A stretch of DNA of 64,000 nt from contig NZ_CP132543.1 in NCBI RefSeq assembly GCF_030845195.1, positions 1,443,501-1,507,500 of the forward strand, read 5' to 3'. Shown here piece by piece: positions 43,284 through 52,719 of this stretch (within the stretch, counting starts at the first letter, position 1; each line of letters opens with the position of its first letter). This DNA comes from Sanyastnella coralliicola (GTDB taxonomy: Bacteria; Bacteroidota; Bacteroidia; Flavobacteriales_D; Sanyastnellaceae). Position numbers and translations under genes: made by a program. Below the pieces are notes generated by a model. That model had not been told where the DNA came from. It did not search any database and saw only the letters and a program-made list of their open reading frames with translations.

Positions 43284-46200
43284 ATGAACAGGCTATTGAT
43301 CTTTAGTTGCGCTTTGGCGTTGCTTTGGTCATGTGGAAACCAGCCCGATCATGTGAATGAGCCTTCTCCTGAACCACAGCGTCAGAGCGGCTTTGAGCTA
43401 CTATCTGAAGAAGAATCGGGCATTGCGTTTTCCAATGACATTCAAGAGAATGATTCGATCAATGTGATCAACTATGACTACCTCTATAACGGGGCTGGAG
43501 TGGCTGTTGGCGATGTCAATAAAGATGGCTTAGAAGATCTGTTCTTCACTGGTAATATGGTTGCCGATAAGCTCTATTTGAATCAAGGTGAGTTGAATTT
43601 TACTGACGCTAGCGCGGAATGGGATATCCCTTCGGATGGCTGGAGTTCAGGAGCGGTGATGGTTGATATCAACCAAGACGGTTGGCTCGATATCTACGTG
43701 TGCCAAACTGGTCCGTATAAATCAGCTTCAAAACACACCAATAGACTCCTCATCAACCAAGAAGGAAAAGGGTTTGTAGATGAAGCCAAAGAATATGGAT
43801 TAGACTACTCAGGTCATACCACCATGGCTGCCTTCTTTGATATGGATCTCGATGGAGACCTCGACTGTTATCTTTTGACACATCCTGATCAATTCAGAAA
43901 TCGATTGAATGGAGCAGAACTTCAGCGCCTTATCCAAGCGGGAGTATTAGAGTCTGATAAACTCTACCGCAATGACAATGGCAAGTTTGTAGACGTAACA
44001 CAAAGCGCGGGCATCTTTGACTTTGCCTTTGGTTTGGGTATCGTCATTGAAGATTTCAACGCTGATGGATGGCCTGATATCTACTGTTCAAATGACTTTG
44101 ATGAAGGCGATTTACTCTACATCAATCAACAAAACGGGACCTTTGTTAACGAAGTAACCAAGCGTTTCAAACACACCTCTAACTACGGCATGGGCTGTGA
44201 TTACGCAGATATCAATAACGACCTACTTCCTGACCTACTTACCTTAGATATGGCCTTTGAGACCCATGAACGCGCCAAAAGAAACATGGCAAGTATGGAT
44301 CTTGACCGCTTTGAAGCACGTTTGAGGATGGGATGGCACTACCAGTACATGCAGAATACCCTACAGCTGAATATGGGCAATGGAATCTACAGTGACATTG
44401 CTCAAATGAATGGGATGCATAAGACAGACTGGTCTTGGGCAGGTCTCATCGCAGATTTCGATAACGATGGAATGCAAGATGTATTCATAACCAACGGATA
44501 CAAACGCGACACGAAAGACAACGATCTTCAAACCAATGTCCAAGAGCTTCAAGCGGCACAACAAGACATTACCTTCGGAGATGTCCTTGACCTCTTGCCA
44601 AGTACCAAACTCAGCAATTACCTCTTCCAGAATCAGGGTCATCTTCAGTTCGATAGAGTCAATGACCAATGGGGGCTCGACCAACGCGTCAACAGTAATG
44701 GCGCGGTCTACGCTGATTTGGACAACGACGGAGACTTAGATCTTGTAGTCAATAATGTAGATGAGCGTGCCTACGTGTACCGCAATCAAATGGGAGGTGA
44801 TTTCACGGGTGTCTACATGAGACCATCACGAGATGTTGGGTCCAGAGTTATTCTCAGGACAGACAAGGGAGATCAGGTGCGCTACTATAATCCAACCCGA
44901 GGCTATCTTGGTTCAGTAGGGAACAAGGTCCATTTCGGAGTTCCAGAAGGAGCAACAGTTGAGCGAATTGAGATCATTTCACCTCAAGGAGATATTTGGG
45001 GTGTTGGAATGGCTAAAATCAACGAATACACTAGTCTGGGCGACGATAAAACAGAATACAAGGTTGAGAATAGTTGGCCTCCAGCTCCACAAAATCAATA
45101 CTTGAAAGACATTACCCGGGAGCAAAGTATCGTTCACCGTCATCAAGAGAATCCATTCAATGATTTTGAAAAGGAAATCCTGTTGCCTCACCGCACTTCA
45201 GAATACGGTCCAGCCATTGCCTCGGGAGATCTCAATGGTGACGGCTATGAAGACGTTTATATCGGAGGCTGTTCTGGTCAACCCGGTAAACTCTATATCC
45301 AAACCCCTGACGGAAGCTTTCTAACTTCGCGTCAAGAGATATTCGAACGTCACCAAGGAGCGGAGGATGTTGATGCGGTAGCCTTCGATGCAGATAATGA
45401 TGGAGATCTTGACCTGTACGTCGTAAGCGGTGATGCCAGTCAAGGAGCGGCTTCACCGTACTTAAGGGATAGACTCTATTTGAATGAAGGCCAAGCGCAA
45501 TTCAGTGATGGAACCAATCGAATTCCAAATTTGACGATTGCTGGAGGTGTGGTACGGGCTGCTGACATTGACAATGATGGTGATCAAGACCTCTTCATAG
45601 GCGGAAGAAATGTTCCTGGAGCCTATCCAACAGCTCCAGAATCCGTAGTGCTGATCAATGATAACCGACTGTTCAGAGATATGACAGCTGACTGGCTGCC
45701 TGAGTTTTCCAAGGGAATGGTCTCGTCTGCCTTGCTAGAAGACATGAATAATGATGGATTGGTTGATCTTGTTGTTGCCGGCGAATGGATGGCACCAACG
45801 ATCTATCATGGTGATGGTGCTCGATTCGGCGCTGCTAAGGAATTGGCACCGGACATGAACGGTTGGTGGTTTGAATTAGCCGCTAGCGATATCAACGGAG
45901 ACGGAATCAAAGACATCATCGCTGGGAACATCGGAGAGAACAACAAATTCCATCCGAGCAAAGACAAACCCTTATTCTGCTATGCCGCTGACTTTGATAA
46001 CAGCGGAACACTCGACATTGTATTGGCCAAGTATGAAAATGACAATCTTCTGCCCGTAAGAGGGAAGGAGTGTAGTTCTGAACAGATGCCTTTCATTTCG
46101 CAGAAGTTCGAGACCTACAATGATTTCGCAAAAGCCAGCTTGTCTGATATCTATTCTGAAGAGAATCTCGCTAGCGCGGAACGCCTAGAGGCTTATGAAT

Positions 46201-46586
46201 TCAAGTCAATGCTTTTCCTTGGTGACGGACAATCTTATAGCGCTCAAGCCTTACCCTTCGGGGCGCAAATGGCACCGGTTCGTTCGATCGTACCTACAGA
46301 CGTTGATGGGGATGGGGACACTGATCTCATCATTGCGGGGAATTACTTCGGAGTAGAGGTGGAGACGGTTCGCTACGATGCTGGTAATGGCTGTGTTCTA
46401 ATCAATGACAACGGAAGCTTCAGAACCTCTTGGTATACCGAATCGGGCTTAACGCTTGCACAGGATGTTCGCAGATCTGTGTTGGTGAACACAGCAAAAG
46501 GAAAGCTGATGGTCAGTGCCATCAACAAAGGCTATGCACGAGTGCACCAGCTCATGTCAACGGTTGAAGATCAACAAGGCAATTGA
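43284..46586 (+). CDS. CRTAC1-like FG-GAP/ASPIC lipoprotein
   Basis: A 1100-residue lipoprotein: MNRLLIFSCALALLWSCGN with lipobox Cys ~17. Many VCBS/FG-GAP repeats with Asp-rich calcium loops are visible (DVNKDGLEDLFFTGN, DINQDGWLDIYVCQ, DLDGDLDCYL, DFNADGWPDIYC, DLDNDGDLDLVVNN). An ASPIC/UnbV segment lies in the middle (~residues 515-575, GSRVILRTDKGDQVRYYNPTRG), followed by a second set of repeats. This is the CRTAC1/'CRTAC1 family' type common near SusCD genes; here no SusCD partner is seen. A surface role in binding is inferred. Its last 30 bp overlap the convergent transporter gene. Confidence 0.85.
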   Translation: MNRLLIFSCALALLWSCGNQPDHVNEPSPEPQRQSGFELLSEEESGIAFSNDIQENDSINVINYDYLYNGAGVAVGDVNKDGLEDLFFTGNMVADKLYLNQGELNFTDASAEWDIPSDGWSSGAVMVDINQDGWLDIYVCQTGPYKSASKHTNRLLINQEGKGFVDEAKEYGLDYSGHTTMAAFFDMDLDGDLDCYLLTHPDQFRNRLNGAELQRLIQAGVLESDKLYRNDNGKFVDVTQSAGIFDFAFGLGIVIEDFNADGWPDIYCSNDFDEGDLLYINQQNGTFVNEVTKRFKHTSNYGMGCDYADINNDLLPDLLTLDMAFETHERAKRNMASMDLDRFEARLRMGWHYQYMQNTLQLNMGNGIYSDIAQMNGMHKTDWSWAGLIADFDNDGMQDVFITNGYKRDTKDNDLQTNVQELQAAQQDITFGDVLDLLPSTKLSNYLFQNQGHLQFDRVNDQWGLDQRVNSNGAVYADLDNDGDLDLVVNNVDERAYVYRNQMGGDFTGVYMRPSRDVGSRVILRTDKGDQVRYYNPTRGYLGSVGNKVHFGVPEGATVERIEIISPQGDIWGVGMAKINEYTSLGDDKTEYKVENSWPPAPQNQYLKDITREQSIVHRHQENPFNDFEKEILLPHRTSEYGPAIASGDLNGDGYEDVYIGGCSGQPGKLYIQTPDGSFLTSRQEIFERHQGAEDVDAVAFDADNDGDLDLYVVSGDASQGAASPYLRDRLYLNEGQAQFSDGTNRIPNLTIAGGVVRAADIDNDGDQDLFIGGRNVPGAYPTAPESVVLINDNRLFRDMTADWLPEFSKGMVSSALLEDMNNDGLVDLVVAGEWMAPTIYHGDGARFGAAKELAPDMNGWWFELAASDINGDGIKDIIAGNIGENNKFHPSKDKPLFCYAADFDNSGTLDIVLAKYENDNLLPVRGKECSSEQMPFISQKFETYNDFAKASLSDIYSEENLASAERLEAYEFKSMLFLGDGQSYSAQALPFGAQMAPVRSIVPTDVDGDGDTDLIIAGNYFGVEVETVRYDAGNGCVLINDNGSFRTSWYTESGLTLAQDVRRSVLVNTAKGKLMVSAINKGYARVHQLMSTVEDQQGN
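43607..43619 (-). repeat. Dispersed 13-mer, exact copy
   Basis: Antisense copy near the 5' end of the CRTAC1-like gene; gene reads Ala-Ser-Ala-Glu. Confidence 0.9.
46169..46181 (-). repeat. Dispersed 13-mer, exact copy
   Basis: Second antisense copy in the CRTAC1-like gene, again read as Ala-Ser-Ala-Glu. A core-only CGCTAGCG is at 45881-45888. Confidence 0.9.
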
Positions 46587-47429
46587 TAGTACCGCGAAAG
46601 CGAGTCCAATGAGCTTTCTCTTCGAAGCCTTTTCAGAGAAGAACAGAATAGCAAGCAAGGAAGAGAAGAGTACAACCCCGAGGTTGTTGATGGGAATGAT
46701 CGCTGAACGGTCTACAAATTTTGATTCGAAGGTGGCAATCAAGAAGTAAATCGAAGCAAAGTTGACAAGCCCAAGAACGGTTCCGCCAATGACTGTAGCC
46801 CAATTGAAAAGGGGCATTCCTTTGATTCCACGAATTATCAATACCACGATTCCAATAGCCATACTGGTCATGAAAGGAGCACTGGTAAACAGGTAACGGT
46901 CAGATTCGCTTTGCAATTGGTTTCCGTCAGAGAAGTGACCTATGACCAAATCAATGACACCACTCCCCAAGAAGACAATGACCGGGAACGCGATGTAACT
47001 CCAATTAAAGTTTCCTTCAGACTTCTTAGAAGAGAGTAATACGGCCAACAGTGCCAGCAATACCGCTACAACCTTGATCCCAGTTACATGGTCATTTGGA
47101 TCGGTAGCCATGAACCACGCCACTGGGATAACTAACGACATTTTGGTCGCAATACTCGAAATGGCTACACCCATGCGCTGAGCAGTAAATGCCATCAAGA
47201 AGAAGATGGAAATGAAGAGCGTCCCAACCATCAAGCCGCCTTTGAACCAAGTGGTTTGAGTCGCCGCTTCAAAATCATAATTAGGCTCGAGCATCAACAT
47301 CCCCAAGGTTGCCGCCACCGCGTAGTTCACTACGATAGCAGGCAGGGTATGTGCACCATACTTCGGAAAGAGCCGAAACAAGACAAAAATGATCGTGGAT
47401 GAAGCAATACTGAGCAATAACCAAATCAT
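46557..47429 (-). CDS. EamA/DMT-family membrane transporter
   Basis: A 290-residue protein with about ten hydrophobic helices arranged as two repeats, the second ending in IIPINNLGVVLFSSLLAILFFSEKASKRKLIGLAFAVLSIALLIF. This C-terminal signature is typical of EamA-type drug/metabolite transporters. The substrate is unknown. The start overlaps the end of ribD by 4 nt, so it belongs to the leftward ribD-folD operon. Its 3' end overlaps the convergent CRTAC1-like gene by 30 bp. Confidence 0.8.
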   Translation of the reverse strand: MIWLLLSIASSTIIFVLFRLFPKYGAHTLPAIVVNYAVAATLGMLMLEPNYDFEAATQTTWFKGGLMVGTLFISIFFLMAFTAQRMGVAISSIATKMSLVIPVAWFMATDPNDHVTGIKVVAVLLALLAVLLSSKKSEGNFNWSYIAFPVIVFLGSGVIDLVIGHFSDGNQLQSESDRYLFTSAPFMTSMAIGIVVLIIRGIKGMPLFNWATVIGGTVLGLVNFASIYFLIATFESKFVDRSAIIPINNLGVVLFSSLLAILFFSEKASKRKLIGLAFAVLSIALLIFNR

Positions 47430-48475
47430 GACCTTCGGTATTGATAGATTCGATCTTGTCCGTACATGTAAACCTGTGCCGCTTTTTGAGGAATGGAAGG
47501 AGCTTTCATTCCTGCACCAAAGGTTTTGTTGCCTTCCAATACCATCGCTTCATCCCAAAGCTCATTCATTAAGAAACGCTGAATGGTAAAGGCTCCGCCT
47601 TCGACCATCAATCGTTGGACTTTTCGCTCATGGAGTGCATTCATTAAGTCTTCAAAGACCTGGTTAGGTGACACTTGAAGCCACTCGTTGCTGCCTTGAG
47701 TAATGCTTTTGGATCCGTTGATGATCAATGTCGGAGCTTCATCATTCAGAATCCGGTGCCCTTCCGCGATAGCGTTATTCAGATCAATCACTACACGCAA
47801 AGGATTTTTACCGGCTACATCGCGAACAGTTAGTTCAGGGTTGTCTATCAGAACCGTCTTGATACCAACGAGAATTGCGTCAGCATCTCCACGCATCGCA
47901 TGAACTAACTTTCGAGTAGAAGGAGCAGTGATCCAAGTAGAACCTAATTCGTTCGTTAGGCGCGATTTATCAAAGAATCCGTCACTAGTTTGTGCCCATT
48001 TCAATTGAATGAACGGACGTTGCTTTGTGTGGTGGGTAAAGAAGTCTCGATTGAGCCAAAGTCCTTCATCTTCAAGAACACCAACAGTAACTTGAATTCC
48101 TGCAGCTTTTAGGCGCTCAATCCCTTTTCCATCAACTTCATCAAACGGATCTCGGTTTGAAATGACAACACGCTGTACTTGATGCTTGATCAGCATATCA
48201 GCGCAAGGAGGCGTTTTGCCATGATGAGCACAAGGCTCAAGATTGACATAAGCCGTTGCTTGGGAAAGGAGGGAAGGGTCTTGAACTGAATTGACAGCAT
48301 TCACTTCGGCGTGATGGCTGCCGTATTCATGATGGTAGCCTTCGCCAATGATGCGTTCACCTAAGGTCAACACACATCCAACAAGCGGATTAGGAGAGAC
48401 GATTCCTCGACCCTGTTCGGCAAGCTGAAAGCAACGCCGCATAAAACGTTCATCGATGTTACGCTGGCTTGTCAC
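47426..48475 (-). CDS. ribD: Bifunctional riboflavin biosynthesis protein RibD
   Basis: A 349-residue enzyme of riboflavin synthesis. Residues ~1-145 are the deaminase domain with zinc ligands in HHAEVNAV and [11 protein letters not shown]; residues ~150-349 are the reductase domain ([53 protein letters not shown]). The GTG complementary to 48473-48475 gives the expected residues before [23 protein letters not shown]; the next ATG (48442) would remove part of the first helix. The start overlaps folD by 17 nt. Confidence 0.93.
   Translation of the reverse strand: MTSQRNIDERFMRRCFQLAEQGRGIVSPNPLVGCVLTLGERIIGEGYHHEYGSHHAEVNAVNSVQDPSLLSQATAYVNLEPCAHHGKTPPCADMLIKHQVQRVVISNRDPFDEVDGKGIERLKAAGIQVTVGVLEDEGLWLNRDFFTHHTKQRPFIQLKWAQTSDGFFDKSRLTNELGSTWITAPSTRKLVHAMRGDADAILVGIKTVLIDNPELTVRDVAGKNPLRVVIDLNNAIAEGHRILNDEAPTLIINGSKSITQGSNEWLQVSPNQVFEDLMNALHERKVQRLMVEGGAFTIQRFLMNELWDEAMVLEGNKTFGAGMKAPSIPQKAAQVYMYGQDRIYQYRRS
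47762..47774 (+). repeat. Dispersed 13-mer, one mismatch
   Basis: TTCCGCGATAGCG antisense to ribD; the gene reads Ala-Ile-Ala-Glu. Confidence 0.7.
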
Positions 48476-49337
48476 CGGCAGCTTGAAGCGTGTTTTTGAG
48501 AAGTGAGGCGATGGTCATCGGCCCAACTCCACCTGGCACAGGGGTGATGAAGGAAGACTTAGGAGCTACTTCGTCGAAAGCAACATCTCCCTTGATAACG
48601 TATCCCTTTTCGGTTTCAGGAGCCTCGACACGAGTAATACCCACATCTACGATAACAGCGCCTTCTTTTACCATATCGGCCTTCACGAACTCTGGTCGAC
48701 CAAGTGCAACAATGAGAATGTCCGCTTCACGCGTTAGTTCCTCAAGATTAGTAGTGCGGCTATGAGTGATAGTGACTGTGCAGTTTCCAGGATACCCATT
48801 ACGAGAAAGAAGGATTGACATAGGAGAACCTACAATATGGCTTCGTCCGATCACCACTGCATGCTTACCCTGAGTAGGAACTTCATAACGCTCCAGCATT
48901 TGCATGATTCCGTATGGGGTAGCAGGGAGGAAGGTTGGCAAGTTCAATGCCATTCGTCCAACGTTTTCCGGGTGGAAGCCGTCTACATCTTTCTCGCGCT
49001 TTACTGCTTCTAGGACCTTCTGTTCGTTGATGTGCTTAGGAAGTGGTAGCTGAACGATGAATCCATCGATGTCATCGTCGTTATTCAGCTGATCTACGAT
49101 CTCAAGCAATTCCTCTTCGGTACAGCTACCGTCACGTTTTACCAAGGTACTCTTGAATCCGCAACGTTCACATGCGCGAACTTTGCTATTCACATAAGTT
49201 TGACTCGCACCATCATCACCCACAAGCACTGCGGCGAGGTGAGGGGTTTTCAATCCAGCTGCTTTACGTTTTTCAACTTCAACAGCAATCTCTTCTTTGA
49301 TTGCTTTCGAAGTGGCTTTTCCATCGAGGATCTGCAT
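48459..49337 (-). CDS. folD: Methylenetetrahydrofolate dehydrogenase/cyclohydrolase FolD
   Basis: A 292-residue bifunctional folate enzyme. Family motifs are intact: [13 protein letters not shown] with the catalytic Lys (~residue 56), [13 protein letters not shown], the dinucleotide-binding [17 protein letters not shown] and the C-terminal [15 protein letters not shown]. It provides one-carbon units for purines and methionine. It lies 2 bp downstream of ffh and overlaps ribD by 17 nt, forming a leftward ffh-folD-ribD-EamA operon. Confidence 0.95.
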   Translation of the reverse strand: MQILDGKATSKAIKEEIAVEVEKRKAAGLKTPHLAAVLVGDDGASQTYVNSKVRACERCGFKSTLVKRDGSCTEEELLEIVDQLNNDDDIDGFIVQLPLPKHINEQKVLEAVKREKDVDGFHPENVGRMALNLPTFLPATPYGIMQMLERYEVPTQGKHAVVIGRSHIVGSPMSILLSRNGYPGNCTVTITHSRTTNLEELTREADILIVALGRPEFVKADMVKEGAVIVDVGITRVEAPETEKGYVIKGDVAFDEVAPKSSFITPVPGGVGPMTIASLLKNTLQAAGDKPA

Positions 49338-49339
49338 GC

Positions 49340-50686
49340 TTATTTACGTTTTTTACCGCGCATTCCACGAAGCCCTCCGGCCATAGAAGACATGCGACTG
49401 CGGTTTGTCATCATGCGCATCATTTTGCGCGTTTCATCGAATTGCTTGATCAACTTGTTCACTTCATTCACTGAAGTGCCGCTACCAGAAGCGATGCGCT
49501 TCTTGCGGCTTCCGTTGATTGAATTCGGATTGCTTCGTTCGTATGGAGTCATCGAGTGAATGATGGCTTCAATGTGCTTAAACGCATCATCATCGATCTC
49601 AACATTCTTCAATGCTTTCCCCATTCCAGGGATCATTCCAAGAAGGTCTTTTACGTTACCCATTTTCTTGATCTGCTGAAGCTGGTCAAGGAAGTCTTCG
49701 AAATCGAAGGTGTTCTTCTCGATCTTCTTCTGCAGTTTCTTCGCTTTCTCTTCGTCAAACTGCTCTTGAGCACGCTCTACAAGGGAAACAACGTCACCCA
49801 TTCCGAGAATACGGTCAGCCATACGTTTCGGGTAGAAGATGTCGAGTGCATCCATCTTCTCACCAGTACCGATAAACTTGATCGGCTTATTCACTACAGT
49901 CTTAATAGACAGCGCAGCACCACCTCGCGTGTCACCATCAAGCTTCGTTAAGATAACTCCGTCGAAGTTCAAGCGTTCGTTGAAGGTCTTGGCTGTATTC
50001 ACAGCATCTTGACCAGTCATCGAGTCAACAACAAAGAGCGTCTCTGAAGGCTCGATCGCGTTTTTCACCGCTTCGATCTCCTGCATCATCTCTTCGTCGA
50101 TCGCCAAACGACCGGCTGTATCGACAATAACTACGTTATGTCCGTTGCTCTTCGCAAATTGAATCGCATTCTGAGCAATCTCTACTGCATTCTTATTCTC
50201 GCGTTCTGAATAGACATCAACTCCAATAGACTCACCGACTACGTGCAGCTGGTCAATCGCCGCAGGACGGTAGATGTCACAAGCTACGAGAAGTGGATTC
50301 TTTCCTTTTTTCGTCTTCAGCCAGTTCGCTAGCTTTCCAGAGAAGGTTGTCTTACCAGAACCCTGTAGACCAGACATCAAGACCACGCCTGGGTTTCCTT
50401 GGAAGTTGAGTTCAGCTTGATCACCACCCATGAGCTCTGTGAGTTCAGCGTGCGTAATCTTAACCAAGAGTTGTCCTGGCTTAACGGCAGTCAGTACTTC
50501 TTGACCAAGTGCTTTTTCCTTTACACGGTTGGTAAAGTCTTTAGCGGTCTTGAAGTTGACATCGGCATCCAATAGTGCTCGACGTACTTCTTTAAGCGTT
50601 TCTGCTACGTTAACTTCGGTGATCTGGCCCTGTCCTTTTAAGACTTTAAAGGCTTTGTCAAACCGTTCCTGTAATCCTTCAAACAT
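49340..50686 (-). CDS. ffh: Signal recognition particle GTPase Ffh
   Basis: A 448-residue SRP54-type GTPase that targets membrane proteins to the translocon. N domain (~1-85), G domain with [24 protein letters not shown] and [10 protein letters not shown], and a Met-rich M domain ([34 protein letters not shown]). The ATG complementary to 50684-50686 follows a clear AGGAGA ribosome-binding site on the minus strand, and gives the family N-terminus [18 protein letters not shown] -7 box on the minus strand (50711-50718) would start its transcript. Confidence 0.96.
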   Translation of the reverse strand: MFEGLQERFDKAFKVLKGQGQITEVNVAETLKEVRRALLDADVNFKTAKDFTNRVKEKALGQEVLTAVKPGQLLVKITHAELTELMGGDQAELNFQGNPGVVLMSGLQGSGKTTFSGKLANWLKTKKGKNPLLVACDIYRPAAIDQLHVVGESIGVDVYSERENKNAVEIAQNAIQFAKSNGHNVVIVDTAGRLAIDEEMMQEIEAVKNAIEPSETLFVVDSMTGQDAVNTAKTFNERLNFDGVILTKLDGDTRGGAALSIKTVVNKPIKFIGTGEKMDALDIFYPKRMADRILGMGDVVSLVERAQEQFDEEKAKKLQKKIEKNTFDFEDFLDQLQQIKKMGNVKDLLGMIPGMGKALKNVEIDDDAFKHIEAIIHSMTPYERSNPNSINGSRKKRIASGSGTSVNEVNKLIKQFDETRKMMRMMTNRSRMSSMAGGLRGMRGKKRK

Positions 50687-50710
50687 GTTTCTTTCTCCTA
50701 ATAAGGGAAG

Positions 50711-50718
50711 CAAAAATA
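50711..50718 (-). promoter_or_regulatory. -7 element of the ffh promoter
   Basis: Minus-strand TATTTTTG fits TAnnTTTG and lies 25 nt before the ffh ATG. Confidence 0.5.
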
Positions 50719-50726
50719 GTAAACCT

Positions 50727-51350
50727 CTAGGGTCTTGACGACTTTGGCATCGGAAGACTCCAATTTCTCATCACGGCCAACCTTCGAATTGTGATCACAA
50801 CCCCAATGCTGACAAGCAAAGGCCAGAGTTTGTTCTCTGTAAATAATCCTATAAACAAGTAGACCAATCCTCCAGCAATACAAGCCGTTGCGTAGACTTC
50901 TTTTCGGAAAATCAGAGGAACACGATTCACCAAGACATCGCGAACTACGCCACCGAAAACGGCAGATACGGTACCCATCATTAAAGCGATAATAGGAGAG
51001 AGGCCCAATTGTAAGGTCTTCTCAAGCCCTAGAATGGTGAATAGACCAATTCCGATGGTGTCAAAGATGAACATTGTACGTTTCCACTGGGAAATCACCC
51101 GAGTCACAAAAAGCCCAATGATAATCCCGGCAGTAGCTGCAAGCACCCATTCATCGTTCAAAATCCAATTTACAGGCGTGGCTCCAATGAGCACATCACG
51201 CACCGTTCCTCCACCAAGTGCAGTTACAAAACCAATAACAGAAGCACCGAAGACATCGACGTTGTATCGCGATGCTACGGTTACACCTGACACGGCAAAC
51301 ACAAAGGTTCCCGTGAGGTCAATGAAATATAGGATTTGACTTAAGTCCAT
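50727..51350 (-). CDS. TRIC-family membrane channel (YicG/UPF0126 type)
   Basis: A 207-residue membrane protein made of two similar three-helix halves, each carrying a glycine-rich signature: VTALGGGTVRDVLIG and GTVSAVFGGVVRDVLVN. This is the trimeric intracellular cation channel family (UPF0126). The ATG complementary to 51348-51350 (MDLSQILYFIDLTGTFVFAVSG) matches the family start; an earlier in-frame start would add 22 poorly hydrophobic residues. It follows the RNase P RNA gene on the same strand. Confidence 0.9.
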   Translation of the reverse strand: MDLSQILYFIDLTGTFVFAVSGVTVASRYNVDVFGASVIGFVTALGGGTVRDVLIGATPVNWILNDEWVLAATAGIIIGLFVTRVISQWKRTMFIFDTIGIGLFTILGLEKTLQLGLSPIIALMMGTVSAVFGGVVRDVLVNRVPLIFRKEVYATACIAGGLVYLFIGLFTENKLWPLLVSIGVVITIRRLAVMRNWSLPMPKSSRP

Positions 51351-51431
51351 TTCCCTAAAATTGATCTGCAAAGATCGGGGAAAGTAAAAGAAAAAAGGGC
51401 AATGTCGGTGAGACAAATACCCCTTTAAAAC

Positions 51432-51758
51432 AATTGTATAAGCCGGATCCTGTTCATTCCGAAGAATGCTTCGTCATTTATCTATGCAACCTACCCCCTG
51501 ATATCGAGCGAGCAGCCCTCAAGCATCAGTATACGTGGTCTTGCAACCCACAAGGTTTACCTGAGCTACGCAGTCACCTGCGCACTGGTGAGCTCTTACC
51601 TCACCTTTTCACCCTTACCTGTGTTCCGAAGAACCATCGGCGGTATAAATTTCTGCAGCACTATCTGTCATTCTTTCGAAGCCTCCCTTTTGAGGAGTGT
51701 GGCGCTCTATGCTGTCCGGACTTTCCTCTCCGCATACACGAAGCGACGAAGACAATCC
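51432..51758 (-). ncRNA. rnpB: RNase P RNA, bacterial type A
   Basis: Read on the minus strand, the conserved core is present in order: GAGGAAAGTCCGGAC with AGCATAGAGCGCC near the 5' end, TATACCGCCGATGG, AAGGGTGAAAAGGTG, and ATCAGGGGGTAGGTTGCATAGA, with GATCCGGCTTATA near the 3' end. ATTGT near 51755 can pair with ACAAT near 51435 as P1. The catalytic RNA trims tRNA 5' leaders. Ends are approximate. A GC-rich arm AAAGGG...CCCTTT with a T run (about 51388-51425) could be its terminator. Confidence 0.95.
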
Positions 51759-51761
51759 CCA

Positions 51762-51769
51762 CAAAGGTA
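51762..51769 (-). promoter_or_regulatory. -7 element of the rnpB promoter
   Basis: Minus-strand TACCTTTG, a perfect TAnnTTTG box, ends a few bases before the inferred 5' end of RNase P RNA. Confidence 0.7.
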
Positions 51770-51782
51770 AAAATTCACTAAA

Positions 51783-51810
51783 GCCTAACGCCTATAGCCT
51801 AACGCCTAAA
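51783..51810. repeat. Heptamer-periodic array 4 (4 units)
   Basis: GCCTAAC, GCCTATA, GCCTAAC, GCCTAAA, a short array with the same 7-bp period, just upstream of rnpB. Confidence 0.7.
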
Positions 51811-51951
51811 AAAAGGTTATGTATTCATACCATTTGTCTAAAACCCTCATATTTAATTGATTTTTAATTCATTTTCTATTTGTTTTGAATAAGCGATTGA
51901 GTTCAACTGGTTTTTTGTTGAACTGAAAGGCTGTAGGACCAACAATTATTT

Positions 51952-52674
51952 ATGTCAGAATCTATCATGAAAGAGATTCTTCTTAGTCAAGAAGAACTCA
52001 ATGTCATGCGTCATGCCTATGAGAAGGAATACATAGAGCTATCTCGACGTGTGGAACACTTGAAAAGCGTACTTGGTAAACTTGGAAGCGATCTTCCTCT
52101 AACCACAGAACCTGTTTCCATAGCTGCTCCAGCTCCAGCAAAGGTTGCAAAAGCAACAAAGAAGAGAGGGCGCAAAAAGAAACGCGGACCAAAATCGGTG
52201 TGGGGAGACTTTATTGTCAATCGCCTGAAGAGTGTTGATCGTCCGATGAGCTATGAAGAAATGCTCAAAGACGCATTAGTATTGAAGAATGTTCCTGAAG
52301 ACAGAGTGAAAAATGCGAAGGCGAGTATTCTGAATAGTGCATTCCGACTACGTACAATTCACAATAAAATTGATACAGTAGGGGAAGAAGGCAAGAAAAT
52401 GAAGTACATGGTGCTCAAGCGTTGGTTAAACGACGAAGGCAAGCTTCAAGAACCATACAGTAGTCGTTTCGAGCAAATACTCGCAACCACTGTTGAAAAA
52501 GAAGAGGAAGTCAAGCCAAAACGCGGGCCGGGACGACCAAGAAAGAATCCGGAGGAAGCGCCGAAAGCAAAAAGAGGTCCAGGAAGACCACGAAAAAACG
52601 CAGCTCCAAAAGCTGCAACGAAATCCACAGCGAAGAAGCGTGGGCCGGGAAGACCGAGAAAGAATAGTAAATAA
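51952..52674 (+). CDS. AT-hook DNA-binding protein
   Basis: A 240-residue basic protein. The N-terminus is a coiled coil (EELNVMRHAYEKEYIELSRRVEHLKSVL), followed by a basic linker with RGRKKKRGPK, a central folded domain (~residues 80-160, WGDFIVNRLKSVDRPMSYEEML...) and a tail with three copies of the AT-hook core RGPGRPRKN. It should bind the minor groove of AT-rich DNA as an architectural factor or regulator. An ATG at 51967 is an alternative start. A strong bidirectional terminator follows. Confidence 0.8.
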   Translation: MSESIMKEILLSQEELNVMRHAYEKEYIELSRRVEHLKSVLGKLGSDLPLTTEPVSIAAPAPAKVAKATKKRGRKKKRGPKSVWGDFIVNRLKSVDRPMSYEEMLKDALVLKNVPEDRVKNAKASILNSAFRLRTIHNKIDTVGEEGKKMKYMVLKRWLNDEGKLQEPYSSRFEQILATTVEKEEEVKPKRGPGRPRKNPEEAPKAKRGPGRPRKNAAPKAATKSTAKKRGPGRPRKNSK

Positions 52675-52701
52675 AAAAGGGCCTCAATTCGAGGCCCTTT
52701 T
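52675..52701. terminator. Bidirectional terminator
   Basis: AAAAGGGCCTC, loop AATTC, GAGGCCCTTTT: a perfect 11-bp stem with A and T runs on either side, between the convergent AT-hook and pruA genes. Confidence 0.93.
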
Positions 52702-52719
52702 CATTTCGTTATATCTCGA

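Noticed and set aside
51434-51781. A plus-strand open frame of about 115 codons
   Set aside because: It lies over the conserved RNase P RNA on the opposite strand and has no protein family features.
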